This document shows, one piece after another, positions 25,961 to 34,287 of a DNA stretch of 50,662 bases; within the stretch, counting starts at the first letter, position 1, and each line of letters opens with the position of its first letter. The DNA lies in assembly GCA_017304475.1 (NCBI GenBank), contig JAFKKV010000045.1, positions 1-50,662 of the forward strand. Reading direction: 5' to 3'. Source of the DNA: Hyphomicrobiales bacterium (lineage in GTDB: Bacteria; Pseudomonadota; Alphaproteobacteria; Rhizobiales; Phreatobacteraceae). The translations under genes were made by a program, and so were the position numbers. The notes beneath the pieces are model-generated. The model ran no database searches. It saw only the letters and a list, made by a program, of their open reading frames with translations, and was not told the DNA's origin.

Positions 25961-26278
25961 GAGGTTTGCGCTGGGGCAAGCCCTCGTTCGATGAGCGCTG
26001 TGCTCCCGGATGAGGCGAGTTCGAAGCGAGCATGCAGGTGACACCAGGCAGGACAACTGCCGAAGGAAGCTCTACGTCATCCCCGGCCGAGCGAAGCGAG
26101 GGGAAGGGGATCCAGGGGTTGCAGGGCAACAACCTGGGCGCTACGAAGCAGCTACCTGGATAGCAGGTTGCATGCGTTTTAAGCGCGGCCTAGCGACCCC
26201 TGGACCCCCTTCCCTCGCTTCGCTCGCCGGGGGTGACGTAGAGAGATTCCGGCAGCCGTCCTGCTTTGCATCGCCCGC
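25961..26278. repeat. Long inverted repeat (family C) between convergent genes
   Basis: Two arms of about 72 nt, 26048-26119 and 26194-26264, are imperfect reverse complements. They share GCAGGAC, CTACGTCA, GAGCGAAGCGAGG and TCCAGGGGT. The loop holds a smaller repeat, GCAACAACCTG versus CAGGTTGC. The whole forms a long hairpin between the convergent PLP-enzyme and Clp genes. No open frame or terminal direct repeat is convincing, so it is either a MITE-like relic or a palindromic repeat that ends transcription from both sides. Confidence 0.65.
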
Positions 26279-29113
26279 TCAGCGCACTGGCTTGGCCGCC
26301 CGGCCGCCACCCGCCTTCGCCTTGCGCACCGGCGGCTTCGGCTTGCTCAACTTCTTCTCCCCCGAGCCGTCGGCCTTGGCGGCGGCTCGCTTCACCGCGG
26401 CCTTCCTGGCCGGCGCCGCCTTCACCGGCGGCAGCACGGCGAGCTGCACCTGGCGGTCCTGGTAGGCGCAGCTGACCCGGTCGCCCTCCTTGATCTCGCC
26501 CTTCAGCATGGCCTTGGCGAGCCGGGTCTCGATCAATTGGCGGATCTGCCGCTTCAGCTCGCGCGCGCCGAATTCCGGCTGGTAGCCGACCTCGGCGAGA
26601 TGATCGACCAGGCTGTCCTCGAAGATCAGCTCGACATCCTGGCCGCGGGCGGCCTGATGGACCTGGTCGAGCTGCAGCCGGACGATGGTCTTGATCTGCT
26701 CCTTGTTGAGCGCGTCGAAAATGATGATCTCGTCGATGCGGTTGATGAATTCGGGCCGGAAATGCCGGCGCAGCACCTGCATGATATCTTCGCGCACGGT
26801 GTTGTTCTGGGTGAAGCCGATGGTCGAGCGGGTGCCGCCGGTGATGATCTCGGAGCCGAGATTGCTGGTCGCGATGATCAGGGTGTTGGTGAAGTCGACG
26901 ACCCGGCCCTTGCCATCGGTCAGCCGGCCATCGTCGAACACCTGCAGCAGCACGTTATAGACTTCCGGATGCGCCTTCTCGATCTCGTCGAGCAGGATGA
27001 CGCTATAGGGCCTGCGCCGGATCCGCTCGGTCAGTTGGCCACCCTCGTCATAACCGACATAACCGGGAGGCGCGCCGATCAGCCGGGCCACCGCATGGCG
27101 CTCCATATATTCGCTCATGTCGATGCGGGCGATCGCGTTCTCGTCGCCGAACACCACCTGGGCCAGTGCCTTGGCGAGCTCGGTCTTGCCCACCCCGGTC
27201 GGACCGAGGAACAGGAAGGTGGCGATCGGCCGGCCGCCGCGCGTGAGCCCGGCACGGGCCAGCCGGATCGCGTCGCTGACCGCGCCGATGGCGACATTCT
27301 GGCCGATGACGCGCTCATGCAGGCGCTCCTCCAGCCGAAGCAGCTTGTCCTTTTCCTGCGCCGTCAGTTCGGTGACCGGAATGCCCGAGAGTTTCGACAC
27401 GATCTCGGCGACATCCTCGACGGTCACCTCGGCCGTGCTCGAGCCGAGCTTCTTCTTCCAGGCGCCGTTCGCCTCGGCCAGCAGCTTGTTCTTGGCGGCC
27501 GCCTCCTGCTCCAGGTCCTTGGCCCGGTCGAACCGCTTGCGGGTCGTGGCATAGTCCTGCTCGCGCCGGATCTGCGCGATCTCGGCCTCCAGCTCCTGGA
27601 TCTCCACCGGCCTGGATGTCGTCGACAGATGCACGCGCGCTGCCGCCTGATCGATCAGGTCGATCGCCTTGTCCGGCAGGAAGCGTCCGGAAATATAGCG
27701 GTGCGACAGCTCGGCCGCCGCCAGGATCGCGGGATCCTGAATGGTCACCTTGTGGTGGACCTCGAGCTTGTCCCTCAGGCCGCGCAGGATGTTGACGGTC
27801 TGCTCGACGGTGGGTTCCGACACCAGCACCGGTTGGAAGCGCCGCTCCAGCGCGGCGTCCTTCTCGATATGCTTCTGATATTCGCTGAGCGTGGTGGCGC
27901 CGATCAGGTTCATCTCGCCGCGCGCCATGGCCGGCTTGAACACATTGGCGATGTCGAGGCCGCCCTCGCCGCCGCCCTGGCCCGCGCCGACGATCATATG
28001 GACCTCGTCGATGAACAGGACGAGCTCGTCCTGGTGCGCCGCGACCTCCTCCATCACCTGCTTGACGCGTTCCTCGAACTCGCCGCGATATTTCGCGCCG
28101 GCGACCAGCGAATTGACGTTGAGCTCGACCAGGCGCTTGTCGCGCAGCACCTCCGGCACGTCGCCATGGACGATGCGCTGCGCCAGCCCTTCGACAATGG
28201 CTGTCTTGCCGACCCCCGGCTCGCCGATCAGCACCGGATTGTTCTTCTTGCGGCGCGCCAGCACCTCGATCGTGGTCTCGACCTCCTTGGAGCGCCCGAT
28301 CACCGGATCAAGGCGGCCGTCCTGGGCGAGCATGGTCAGGTCGCGGCTGACCTTGTCGAGCTGCGGCGTATTGGTGGGGATCTCGACGCGGCCCTCCTCA
28401 GCGCCCTTGCCCACCACCCGATCGGTCATCTGCCGGAGCGCCTGGGCGGTCAGCCCGTATTTTTCCAGGAGATCGCCCGCGAAACTGTCGGGAACCTCGG
28501 CCAGGCCGAGCAGCAGGTGCTCCGGGCCGATATAGGAATGGCCGAAGGCCCGCGACGCGATGAAAGCGCGCTCCAGCACGCGCTTGACGCGCGGCGACAC
28601 GCCCACCTCTTTCTGTTTCAGCGGTGCGGTCGCCGCCGTCGCGGCGGCGTGCCGGTCGATCTGCTGGCCGATCTCGGCCGGCGAAATCTTGAACTGCTTG
28701 AGAATGGCCAGCACCACATTGCTGTCGAGCAGGGCACGCAGGAGGTGTTCGGTATCGACCTCGCCTTTGCCCGATTGCACCGCGTTCTCGGCGGCACGCT
28801 GCAGCAATTCCTTGGCCTTGTCGCTGAACCGGCGCTCCAGGTTGCGCGCATCGCGCTCGGCGCCGCCAAATCCGCGCCGCGGCGGCGGCGGCTGCGGCTC
28901 TTCCGGCGCTTGTGGCGCCTGCGACGACAGGCCGAACACACCGTCGCCGAACAGCGCCTCGAGCGGCGAGACATAACGCTGGTGCCGGGTCAGCTGGGCG
29001 TAGTGATAATCGCAGACATCGAGCGCTCGTCTTTCGCCGTCCTGGACGACGGTAATGCGCACGGTCGCCGGCCGCTCGCCGCAGATGTCGCAAAGGGAAT
29101 GGGACAAAGGCAT
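26279..29113 (-). CDS. ClpC-like AAA+ unfoldase with N-terminal McsA-like zinc motif
   Basis: A 944-aa Hsp100 protein. Order: a zinc-finger motif C8-x2-C11...C34-x2-H37 resembling the N-terminus of McsA; a low-complexity linker; a Clp_N repeat domain at about 85-225; AAA+ domain 1 with Walker A GEPGVGKT (297-304); a short coiled middle region (about 510-560); and AAA+ domain 2 with Walker A GPTGVGKT (637-644). A ClpB-type small domain follows, then a Lys/Ala/Pro-rich basic tail of about 45 residues. The tripeptide Ile765-Gly-Phe sits where ClpA and ClpC carry the ClpP-docking loop, so partnership with ClpP is predicted. The short middle region is ClpC-like, not ClpB-like. ATG 29113 was chosen; ATG 29122 is also possible. 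No clpP or adaptor gene is adjacent. Confidence 0.9.
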   Translation of the reverse strand: MPLSHSLCDICGERPATVRITVVQDGERRALDVCDYHYAQLTRHQRYVSPLEALFGDGVFGLSSQAPQAPEEPQPPPPRRGFGGAERDARNLERRFSDKAKELLQRAAENAVQSGKGEVDTEHLLRALLDSNVVLAILKQFKISPAEIGQQIDRHAAATAATAPLKQKEVGVSPRVKRVLERAFIASRAFGHSYIGPEHLLLGLAEVPDSFAGDLLEKYGLTAQALRQMTDRVVGKGAEEGRVEIPTNTPQLDKVSRDLTMLAQDGRLDPVIGRSKEVETTIEVLARRKKNNPVLIGEPGVGKTAIVEGLAQRIVHGDVPEVLRDKRLVELNVNSLVAGAKYRGEFEERVKQVMEEVAAHQDELVLFIDEVHMIVGAGQGGGEGGLDIANVFKPAMARGEMNLIGATTLSEYQKHIEKDAALERRFQPVLVSEPTVEQTVNILRGLRDKLEVHHKVTIQDPAILAAAELSHRYISGRFLPDKAIDLIDQAAARVHLSTTSRPVEIQELEAEIAQIRREQDYATTRKRFDRAKDLEQEAAAKNKLLAEANGAWKKKLGSSTAEVTVEDVAEIVSKLSGIPVTELTAQEKDKLLRLEERLHERVIGQNVAIGAVSDAIRLARAGLTRGGRPIATFLFLGPTGVGKTELAKALAQVVFGDENAIARIDMSEYMERHAVARLIGAPPGYVGYDEGGQLTERIRRRPYSVILLDEIEKAHPEVYNVLLQVFDDGRLTDGKGRVVDFTNTLIIATSNLGSEIITGGTRSTIGFTQNNTVREDIMQVLRRHFRPEFINRIDEIIIFDALNKEQIKTIVRLQLDQVHQAARGQDVELIFEDSLVDHLAEVGYQPEFGARELKRQIRQLIETRLAKAMLKGEIKEGDRVSCAYQDRQVQLAVLPPVKAAPARKAAVKRAAAKADGSGEKKLSKPKPPVRKAKAGGGRAAKPVR

Positions 29114-29305
29114 ATCATCCATCCTCGCCGCAGGCCACGAAGACGACGAATTAGATGAGCAAACCGTGGGAATGACAAGCACTATCCGGGCAACCCAGAA
29201 GTAATCGCCCGCGCGGAAAGATCCGGATTTTATGCAAATATTGGCGCCGTCCGGCCGGCATCGCCGGCAGATCGGCGCCGGCCACGCCGCTGCGGCCTCA
29301 GCCGC

Positions 29306-30409
29306 TCAGGCGAAGAAGCGCGCCGGACGGAAGCTCTCGAGCTCCGGACGCTCCCGGCCCCTGACGATCTCGTCCGCCGCCATCGCCCCAAGGGCTGGCG
29401 CGAGCGTCGCGCCGCTATGGGTGACCATCACGTAATAGCCGGTGAGATGCGGCACCGGGCCGATGGCGGACAGGCCGTCCTTCGGAATCGGACGCTGGGT
29501 GACGCGGGCAGCCTCCGGCTTCAGCGGCGCGATCCCGGGCAGGATCCGGGTCAGGCGATCGACGATATCGGCGGCCTGCGCCATTCCCGGCTGCTCGGTG
29601 ATCTCGGGCGTCACCATCGCATCGGCCGGGCCCCAATGCACCATCAGCCGGCCGGCACCGTCGGGGCGGAAATCGCAGAGCGGCGTCGCCACGACACGCT
29701 GGATCGAGGCCGGGACCGGCGGCGTGAACACCAGGAAGCCGACGGTCGGCGCCAGCGGCAGGTTGGGCGCGGTCCCGCCGATCGTATCGTTCGACCAGCG
29801 CCCGGTGCAATTGACCACGACATCCGCGCCGAGAACCTCACCCGCCTCGGTGCGCAGGCCCTTGACCGTGCCGCCTTCCACGACGAGGCCGGAGGCCTTG
29901 GTCTGCGTCCTCAGCCGCGCGCCCAGGCGCCGGGCGGCGGTCATCATGGCATGGGCATAGACCACAGGATCGAGCCAGCCATCGTCCGGGTACCAGGCGA
30001 TCGGCGCATCGCCCACCGCCGCCGGGTCGATATCGGGTTCGAGCTCGAGCAATTGCCTGGCGTCGATCCATTCGGCCGCATAGCCCCATTCCCGGAGGCG
30101 GCGCAGCTTGGCGCGCTGGTCGTCCTGGCCGGCCGGCGCCCGCCATTCGACGCGGCCGCTCCCATGCCACCAGGGTGTCGCGCCGAATTCCTCCTTCAAG
30201 GCCGCATGGGCCTTCATGCCTGACACGTTGAGGTCATGATAGGCGCGCGGCGCCTTGTTGGACGAATTGGTCCAGGCGAAGCTGATGCCGGAGGTTCCGC
30301 CGCCGACCCGTGTTGCCTCCACGACGGTGACCTTGGCGCCTGCCAGGGCGAGACGATAGGCGACCGAGGTGCCGAGGACGCCAGCGCCAATGACGATGAT
30401 GTCGGCCAT
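29306..30409 (-). CDS. FAD-dependent oxidoreductase, DAO (glycine/D-amino-acid oxidase) family
   Basis: A 367-aa flavoprotein starting with IIVIGAGVLGTSVAYRLALAG, the Rossmann FAD site (GxGxxG at residues 8-13), followed by VVEATRVGGGTSGISFAW. SGATLAPALGAMAADEIV near the C-terminus is the second FAD-binding segment. Members oxidise amines or amino acids to imines. It lies 238 bp downstream of a LysR gene on the same strand, and on the other side of that regulator is phnA. A role on an aminophosphonate is therefore possible but unproven; generic amino-acid oxidation is equally likely. Length is normal. The gap 30410-30647 between it and the LysR gene holds nothing I can identify. Confidence 0.88.
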   Translation of the reverse strand: MADIIVIGAGVLGTSVAYRLALAGAKVTVVEATRVGGGTSGISFAWTNSSNKAPRAYHDLNVSGMKAHAALKEEFGATPWWHGSGRVEWRAPAGQDDQRAKLRRLREWGYAAEWIDARQLLELEPDIDPAAVGDAPIAWYPDDGWLDPVVYAHAMMTAARRLGARLRTQTKASGLVVEGGTVKGLRTEAGEVLGADVVVNCTGRWSNDTIGGTAPNLPLAPTVGFLVFTPPVPASIQRVVATPLCDFRPDGAGRLMVHWGPADAMVTPEITEQPGMAQAADIVDRLTRILPGIAPLKPEAARVTQRPIPKDGLSAIGPVPHLTGYYVMVTHSGATLAPALGAMAADEIVRGRERPELESFRPARFFA

Positions 30410-30647
30410 GGTGTTTCCGTTCGAAGGGGGATGACGGGTTTGGCGACGGCGCCGGATCGGGGCAGGTTAGGATCGCGGCCGCGCTGCCGGCAATGCACGA
30501 GATCGCAATGGCGCTGCGCTTCGTCTGGCCGATCCGAAGGGGCCCGCCGCGCCGGATGGTCGGTGCTTGCCAGAGACTATGATCGTGTCGGACCGAGGCG
30601 TTGCACCAGGGTCTGCCATCCTTCGGATCGTCCGGACGATCGCGCCG

Positions 30648-31526
30648 TCAGGCGGCCCTGGTCAGTTGCCCACCGAGCCAGGCGAGCAGGCGATCGGCGG
30701 TCTCGCCGGCGCAGACCTCGGGATCATAGACGCCGACGAGGTCGGTTCCGTCGGCGGCAACCGCAGGAAACGGCCGCGCCAGCCGCCCCTGGCGAAAACC
30801 GGCATCGTCGAGCCAAGTCGGCCCGACGATCACCCCCTGCCCCGCAACCGCCGCTTCCAGCGCCAGATAGAAATGCGCGAAGACCCGAGGCTCGACGCCG
30901 AGGCTGAGGCCCGCCGCCGCAAGCCAGGCCTGCAGCTCGCCGTGCCGCGTATCGGAGACCAGGAAGGTCTCGCCGGCGAGCGCCTCCAGCCCGCCGGCCG
31001 CGAGCCTTGCGGCCCGTTCGGGCGCTGCGAACAGCGTCAGCCGCTCGCGCCCGAGCGCGCGCCTTTGCCAGCCCTGCGGAATGCGGTCGTGACGCAGGAT
31101 GGCGATATCGAACGGGGCCTGCCGCCAGTCATCCGTGCTGTGCACGGGATGGACCCGGATCGGCCGGCCGCCGACCGCCTCCTGCGCCGCCACCAGGCGT
31201 GGCACCAGCCAGTGCATCGACAAGGTGGCATGGGCGACAATGGTCAGGATGCCCGTCGATTTCGGATCCGACGCCTCGTCGCAGGCCCGCCGCAAATGGC
31301 TGATGGCCAGGCCGACGGCGCGGGCCAGATCCTGGGCGCCGGCGGTCGGCCGCAGCCGGTGCCCCGGCTCGAACAGCGCGACGCCCAATTCATCGGCCAA
31401 TTGGCCCAGATGCTTGCTGATGGCGCCCGGCGTGACGCCGATCTCCTCGGCCGCCCGCATCACATTGCCGTTGCGCACCACGGCCTCGAGCGCCCGCAGC
31501 GCCCGGAACGACGGAAGATGTTGCAT
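30648..31526 (-). CDS. LysR-family regulator (GcvA-like), divergent from phnA
   Basis: A 292-aa LysR protein that starts MQHLPSFRALRALEAVVRNGN, the usual opening of the GcvA-like group. The winged HTH is at about 10-65 (AAEEIGVTPGAISKHLGQL), and a two-lobed effector domain follows from about 92. It is divergent from the phosphonoacetate hydrolase gene with a 170-bp AT-rich spacer that contains several inverted repeats. Known phnA genes in pseudomonads are controlled by a LysR-type regulator (PhnR), so a similar inducer-dependent role is likely here, with phosphonoacetate or a related compound as candidate effector. The assignment is from position and precedent, not from effector residues. Confidence 0.9.
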   Translation of the reverse strand: MQHLPSFRALRALEAVVRNGNVMRAAEEIGVTPGAISKHLGQLADELGVALFEPGHRLRPTAGAQDLARAVGLAISHLRRACDEASDPKSTGILTIVAHATLSMHWLVPRLVAAQEAVGGRPIRVHPVHSTDDWRQAPFDIAILRHDRIPQGWQRRALGRERLTLFAAPERAARLAAGGLEALAGETFLVSDTRHGELQAWLAAAGLSLGVEPRVFAHFYLALEAAVAGQGVIVGPTWLDDAGFRQGRLARPFPAVAADGTDLVGVYDPEVCAGETADRLLAWLGGQLTRAA

Positions 31527-31552
31527 CGCTCATCTTGCCAAAAACTCACATA

Positions 31553-31569
31553 CGACAGATTTAATGTCG
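31553..31569. promoter_or_regulatory. Candidate LysR binding site CGACA-N7-TGTCG
   Basis: A 17-bp inverted repeat, CGACAGATTTAATGTCG, lies 27 bp upstream of the LysR start within AT-rich sequence. Its size and AT-rich centre fit LysR-type sites. A second repeat, TTGAG-N8-CTCAA, at 31605-31622 could be the activation site nearer to phnA. Confidence 0.4.
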
Positions 31570-31640
31570 CTTTTCGTCAATAACAAGATCGCATATCATA
31601 GTAATTGAGCGTCACCACTCAAACAAAACCAAAGATACTA

Positions 31641-31675
31641 GCTGCCGCACATGTCATCCATGTGACATCGGCAGC
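31641..31675 (+). promoter_or_regulatory. Leader hairpin directly upstream of phnA
   Basis: GCTGCCG (31641-31647) pairs with CGGCAGC (31669-31675), and ATGTCA (31651-31656) pairs with TGACAT (31663-31668) around a TCCATG loop, giving 13 bp with one 3-nt bulge. It ends 6 nt before the AGGAG at 31682-31686. It could be an mRNA structure controlling translation or a DNA operator. Confidence 0.4.
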
Positions 31676-31696
31676 CGGCGAAGGAGCATGGAGCCG

Positions 31697-32971
31697 ATGA
31701 GCATGACCCCGGACGAGACGCATGTCGAGGTCAATGGCCGCTCCTACCGGGCGCCGCGCCGGCCTGTGGTGGTGATCTGCTACGACGGCTGCGACCCGGC
31801 CTATCTCGCCGACGCCGCCATCCGCGGCCTGACCCCGGCTTTGTCGGGCATGCTGGCCAAGGGCTTCTATGCCAGCGCGCTGTCGGCCATGCCGAGCTTC
31901 ACCAATCCCAACAATGTCTCGATCGTTTGCGGCGCGCCGCCGCGCGTCCACGGCGTCTCCGGCAATTACTGGTTCGACCGCGACACCGGCCTGGAGGTCA
32001 TGATGACCGATGCCGGGCCGCTCAGGGCCGAAACCATCCTGGCGCGCCTCGCCGCGACCGGCGTCAAGGTCGCGGCGGTCACCGCCAAGGACAAGCTGCG
32101 CAAGGTGCTGGCGGCCGGGCTTGCCGGCCCCGGCCTGCCGGGCATCGCCTTCTCCGCCGAAAAGGCCGATACCTGCACCGTCGAAGACCATGGCCTGACC
32201 GCCGCCGAAGCGCTCGGCTCCTCCGCGGTGCCCGACCAGTATTCACCCGAGCTGTCGCTCTTCGTGCTCGATGCCGGCCTGCGCCTGCTCGAACAGCGCG
32301 GCACCACGCTGCTCTATCTCTCGCTGTCGGATTTCGTCCAGCACGCCCATGCGCCCGGCGCGCCGGCTTCGGACGACTTCATCCGGGCCGTCGATGCGCG
32401 TGTCGGCCGGTTCATCGCGGCCGGCGCCATTGTCGGCATCGTCGCCGACCATGGCATGACCGATCTGTCGCTCGCCGATGGCAGCCCGAATATCCTTTAT
32501 CTCGGCGACCTCATCGACCAGCGTTTCGGCGCCGGGCGCTTCAAGGTGATCTGCCCGATCACCGATCCCTTCGTGCGCCATCACGGCGCGCTCGGCGGCT
32601 TCGTTCGCGTCCATGTGCTCGACGACAGCGATCCCCTGCCCCTGCGCGATTTCATCGCCGGCCTACCCGGCATTCACCTGGCGCTGACCCGCGACGAGGC
32701 CTGCGCCCGCTTCGACCTGCCGCCCGAGCGCGAGGGCGATGTCACCGTCGTCGCCGAAAAGGGCGTGGCGCTCGGCACGCGCCGGGGCGAGCACCGCCTG
32801 GACGAGCTGGCCGGCGCCCGCCTGCGCTCCCATGGCAGCCTCGCCGAACGCCCGGTGCCCTTCGCGCTGTCGCATGGGCTTGACCCCGCCTACCGCGCCC
32901 GGGCGCGCAGCGGCACGCTCTACAATTACGACATTTTCGACTTCGCCTTGAACGGAACGGAGCCCGCATGA
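31697..32971 (+). CDS. phnA: Phosphonoacetate hydrolase
   Basis: A 424-aa member of the alkaline phosphatase superfamily predicted to split the C-P bond of phosphonoacetate to acetate and phosphate with two zinc ions. The residues described for characterised PhnA enzymes are all present with almost the same numbering. Asp30, Thr69 (nucleophile, in PSFTNPNN), Asp251 and His252 form one metal site. Asp212, His216 and a late His in the SHGLDP segment form the other. Lys131 and Lys133 in AKDKL match the substrate-carboxylate lysines. ATG 31697 was chosen for its better spacing to AGGAG; ATG 31688 is possible. The next gene overlaps by ATGA. It heads an operon with a second hydrolase and an ABC importer. 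Confidence 0.88.
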   Translation: MSMTPDETHVEVNGRSYRAPRRPVVVICYDGCDPAYLADAAIRGLTPALSGMLAKGFYASALSAMPSFTNPNNVSIVCGAPPRVHGVSGNYWFDRDTGLEVMMTDAGPLRAETILARLAATGVKVAAVTAKDKLRKVLAAGLAGPGLPGIAFSAEKADTCTVEDHGLTAAEALGSSAVPDQYSPELSLFVLDAGLRLLEQRGTTLLYLSLSDFVQHAHAPGAPASDDFIRAVDARVGRFIAAGAIVGIVADHGMTDLSLADGSPNILYLGDLIDQRFGAGRFKVICPITDPFVRHHGALGGFVRVHVLDDSDPLPLRDFIAGLPGIHLALTRDEACARFDLPPEREGDVTVVAEKGVALGTRRGEHRLDELAGARLRSHGSLAERPVPFALSHGLDPAYRARARSGTLYNYDIFDFALNGTEPA

Positions 32972-34269
32972 GCCCTGAGACCAGTGAGCCCTCGGCCGCA
33001 CCGCGCCGCCGGGTCGTCGCCGTCATGCTCGACGGCCTGAGGCGCGACTTCATCTCGCCGGACGCAACGCCGGCGCTGGCGGCGCTGCGTGCCCGCGCCA
33101 CCTGGTTCGATGCGCATCGCACGGTGTTTCCGAGCGTCACCCGGGTTGTCTCGTCATCCTTCGCCACCGGCTGCCTGCCGGCCCGGCACGGGCTCGCCGG
33201 CAATACCGTGGCGCTGATCGAGGACGGCGAACTGGGGCTGCACGATGTCGGCAAGCCGGAATTCGTCGACACCAAGCGCCGCCTGACCGGCACGGTGCTC
33301 GCCCGGCCGACCCTGGCCGAGCGCCTGGCCGAGCATGGCGGCGCCGTCATCTTCAACAATGTCTCGCCGGGTGCTGCCTATATGCACGACCCCGACGGCC
33401 ATGGTCATGTCTTCCACCGGGCCGGCTCCTTCGGCCCGGGCCGCCGGCCGATCCAGGGCGACGAGGCCCTGCGCGCGACGCCGGACGCAGCCGGTGATCG
33501 CATCGCCACCGAGCGCTTCATCGCCGAAGTGGTGCGTGGCCGCCGCCCGGCCTTCGGCCTGCTCTGGCTGTGCGAACCCGACACCTCGCAACACGCCGTG
33601 CCGCTCGGCTCGGCCGCCCATCGCGCCGCATTGGCGACCGCCGACGCCCATGCCGCCATGGTCATCGCGGCGGTCGACGCCGCCCGCGCCGAGGGCGAGG
33701 ACATTCTCTTGCTCGTCGGCTCGGACCACGGCCACCAGACGGTTCGCGCGGTGATCGACATCGACGCCGAGCTGATCGAGGCCGGCCTCAAGGCGGCGCC
33801 GGGCTCGACCGATGTCGTGGTCGCGCCCAATGGCACGGCCGCGCTCGTCTATGTCGATCCGGCGGCCGAAGACCGGCTCCCGGCCATCGAAACCTTCCTG
33901 GCCGGCCAGCCCTGGATCGGCCGGCTGTTCACCGGCGCAACCCTGGCCGAAGCCGGGCTGCCCGCCGGCGGCGGCCTTGCCTTCGCCATCGCGCTGGCCG
34001 CCAGCGACGAGCTCAATGACGAGGGCGTTCCGGGCCTGAGCTATGCGGCGAAACCCGCTGATGGCAAGGCCGACCGGCTCGGTTGCGGCCAGCATGGCGG
34101 GCTCGGCACTTTCGAGCAATTGCCCACCCTGATGCTCGACGGCGGCGGCTTCGCCGCGGGCCAGGTGGTCTCGGCCCAGACCTCGGTCGTCGATATCGCC
34201 CCGACCTTTCTCCGTTTCCTCGGATTGCCCGCCGGCGGCGTCGATGGGCGCCCGCTGCAAGAGCTCTGA
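32968..34269 (+). CDS. Alkaline phosphatase superfamily hydrolase (type I phosphodiesterase/NPP-like)
   Basis: A 433-aa paralogue of the PhnA fold with a complete two-metal site. Asp22, Thr58 (nucleophile, in FPSVTRVV), Asp253-His254 (GSDHGH), and Asp205, His209 (DTSQH) with His376 (GQHGG) line up with the superfamily ligands. It lacks the AKDKL lysines of PhnA, so it should act on a different phosphate ester or phosphonate, possibly a monoester or diester. The segment NNVSPGAAYMHDPDGHGHV near 130 is typical of nucleotide pyrophosphatase relatives. It overlaps phnA by ATGA and precedes the binding protein by 18 bp, so all are one operon. No signal peptide is visible, so it acts in the cytoplasm after uptake. 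Confidence 0.88.
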   Translation: MSPETSEPSAAPRRRVVAVMLDGLRRDFISPDATPALAALRARATWFDAHRTVFPSVTRVVSSSFATGCLPARHGLAGNTVALIEDGELGLHDVGKPEFVDTKRRLTGTVLARPTLAERLAEHGGAVIFNNVSPGAAYMHDPDGHGHVFHRAGSFGPGRRPIQGDEALRATPDAAGDRIATERFIAEVVRGRRPAFGLLWLCEPDTSQHAVPLGSAAHRAALATADAHAAMVIAAVDAARAEGEDILLLVGSDHGHQTVRAVIDIDAELIEAGLKAAPGSTDVVVAPNGTAALVYVDPAAEDRLPAIETFLAGQPWIGRLFTGATLAEAGLPAGGGLAFAIALAASDELNDEGVPGLSYAAKPADGKADRLGCGQHGGLGTFEQLPTLMLDGGGFAAGQVVSAQTSVVDIAPTFLRFLGLPAGGVDGRPLQEL

Positions 34270-34287
34270 CCCGACAAGGATCACCCG

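Noticed and set aside
26537..29158. An 873-codon open frame on the plus strand opposite the Clp gene
   Set aside because: It lies exactly over a conserved AAA+ gene, and its product shows no family motif. It is a shadow frame.
29306..30409. Naming the DAO-family gene as glyphosate oxidoreductase or a specific aminophosphonate oxidase
   Set aside because: Only the FAD-binding motifs are visible, no substrate-specific residues could be identified, and the named enzymes belong to a broad family.
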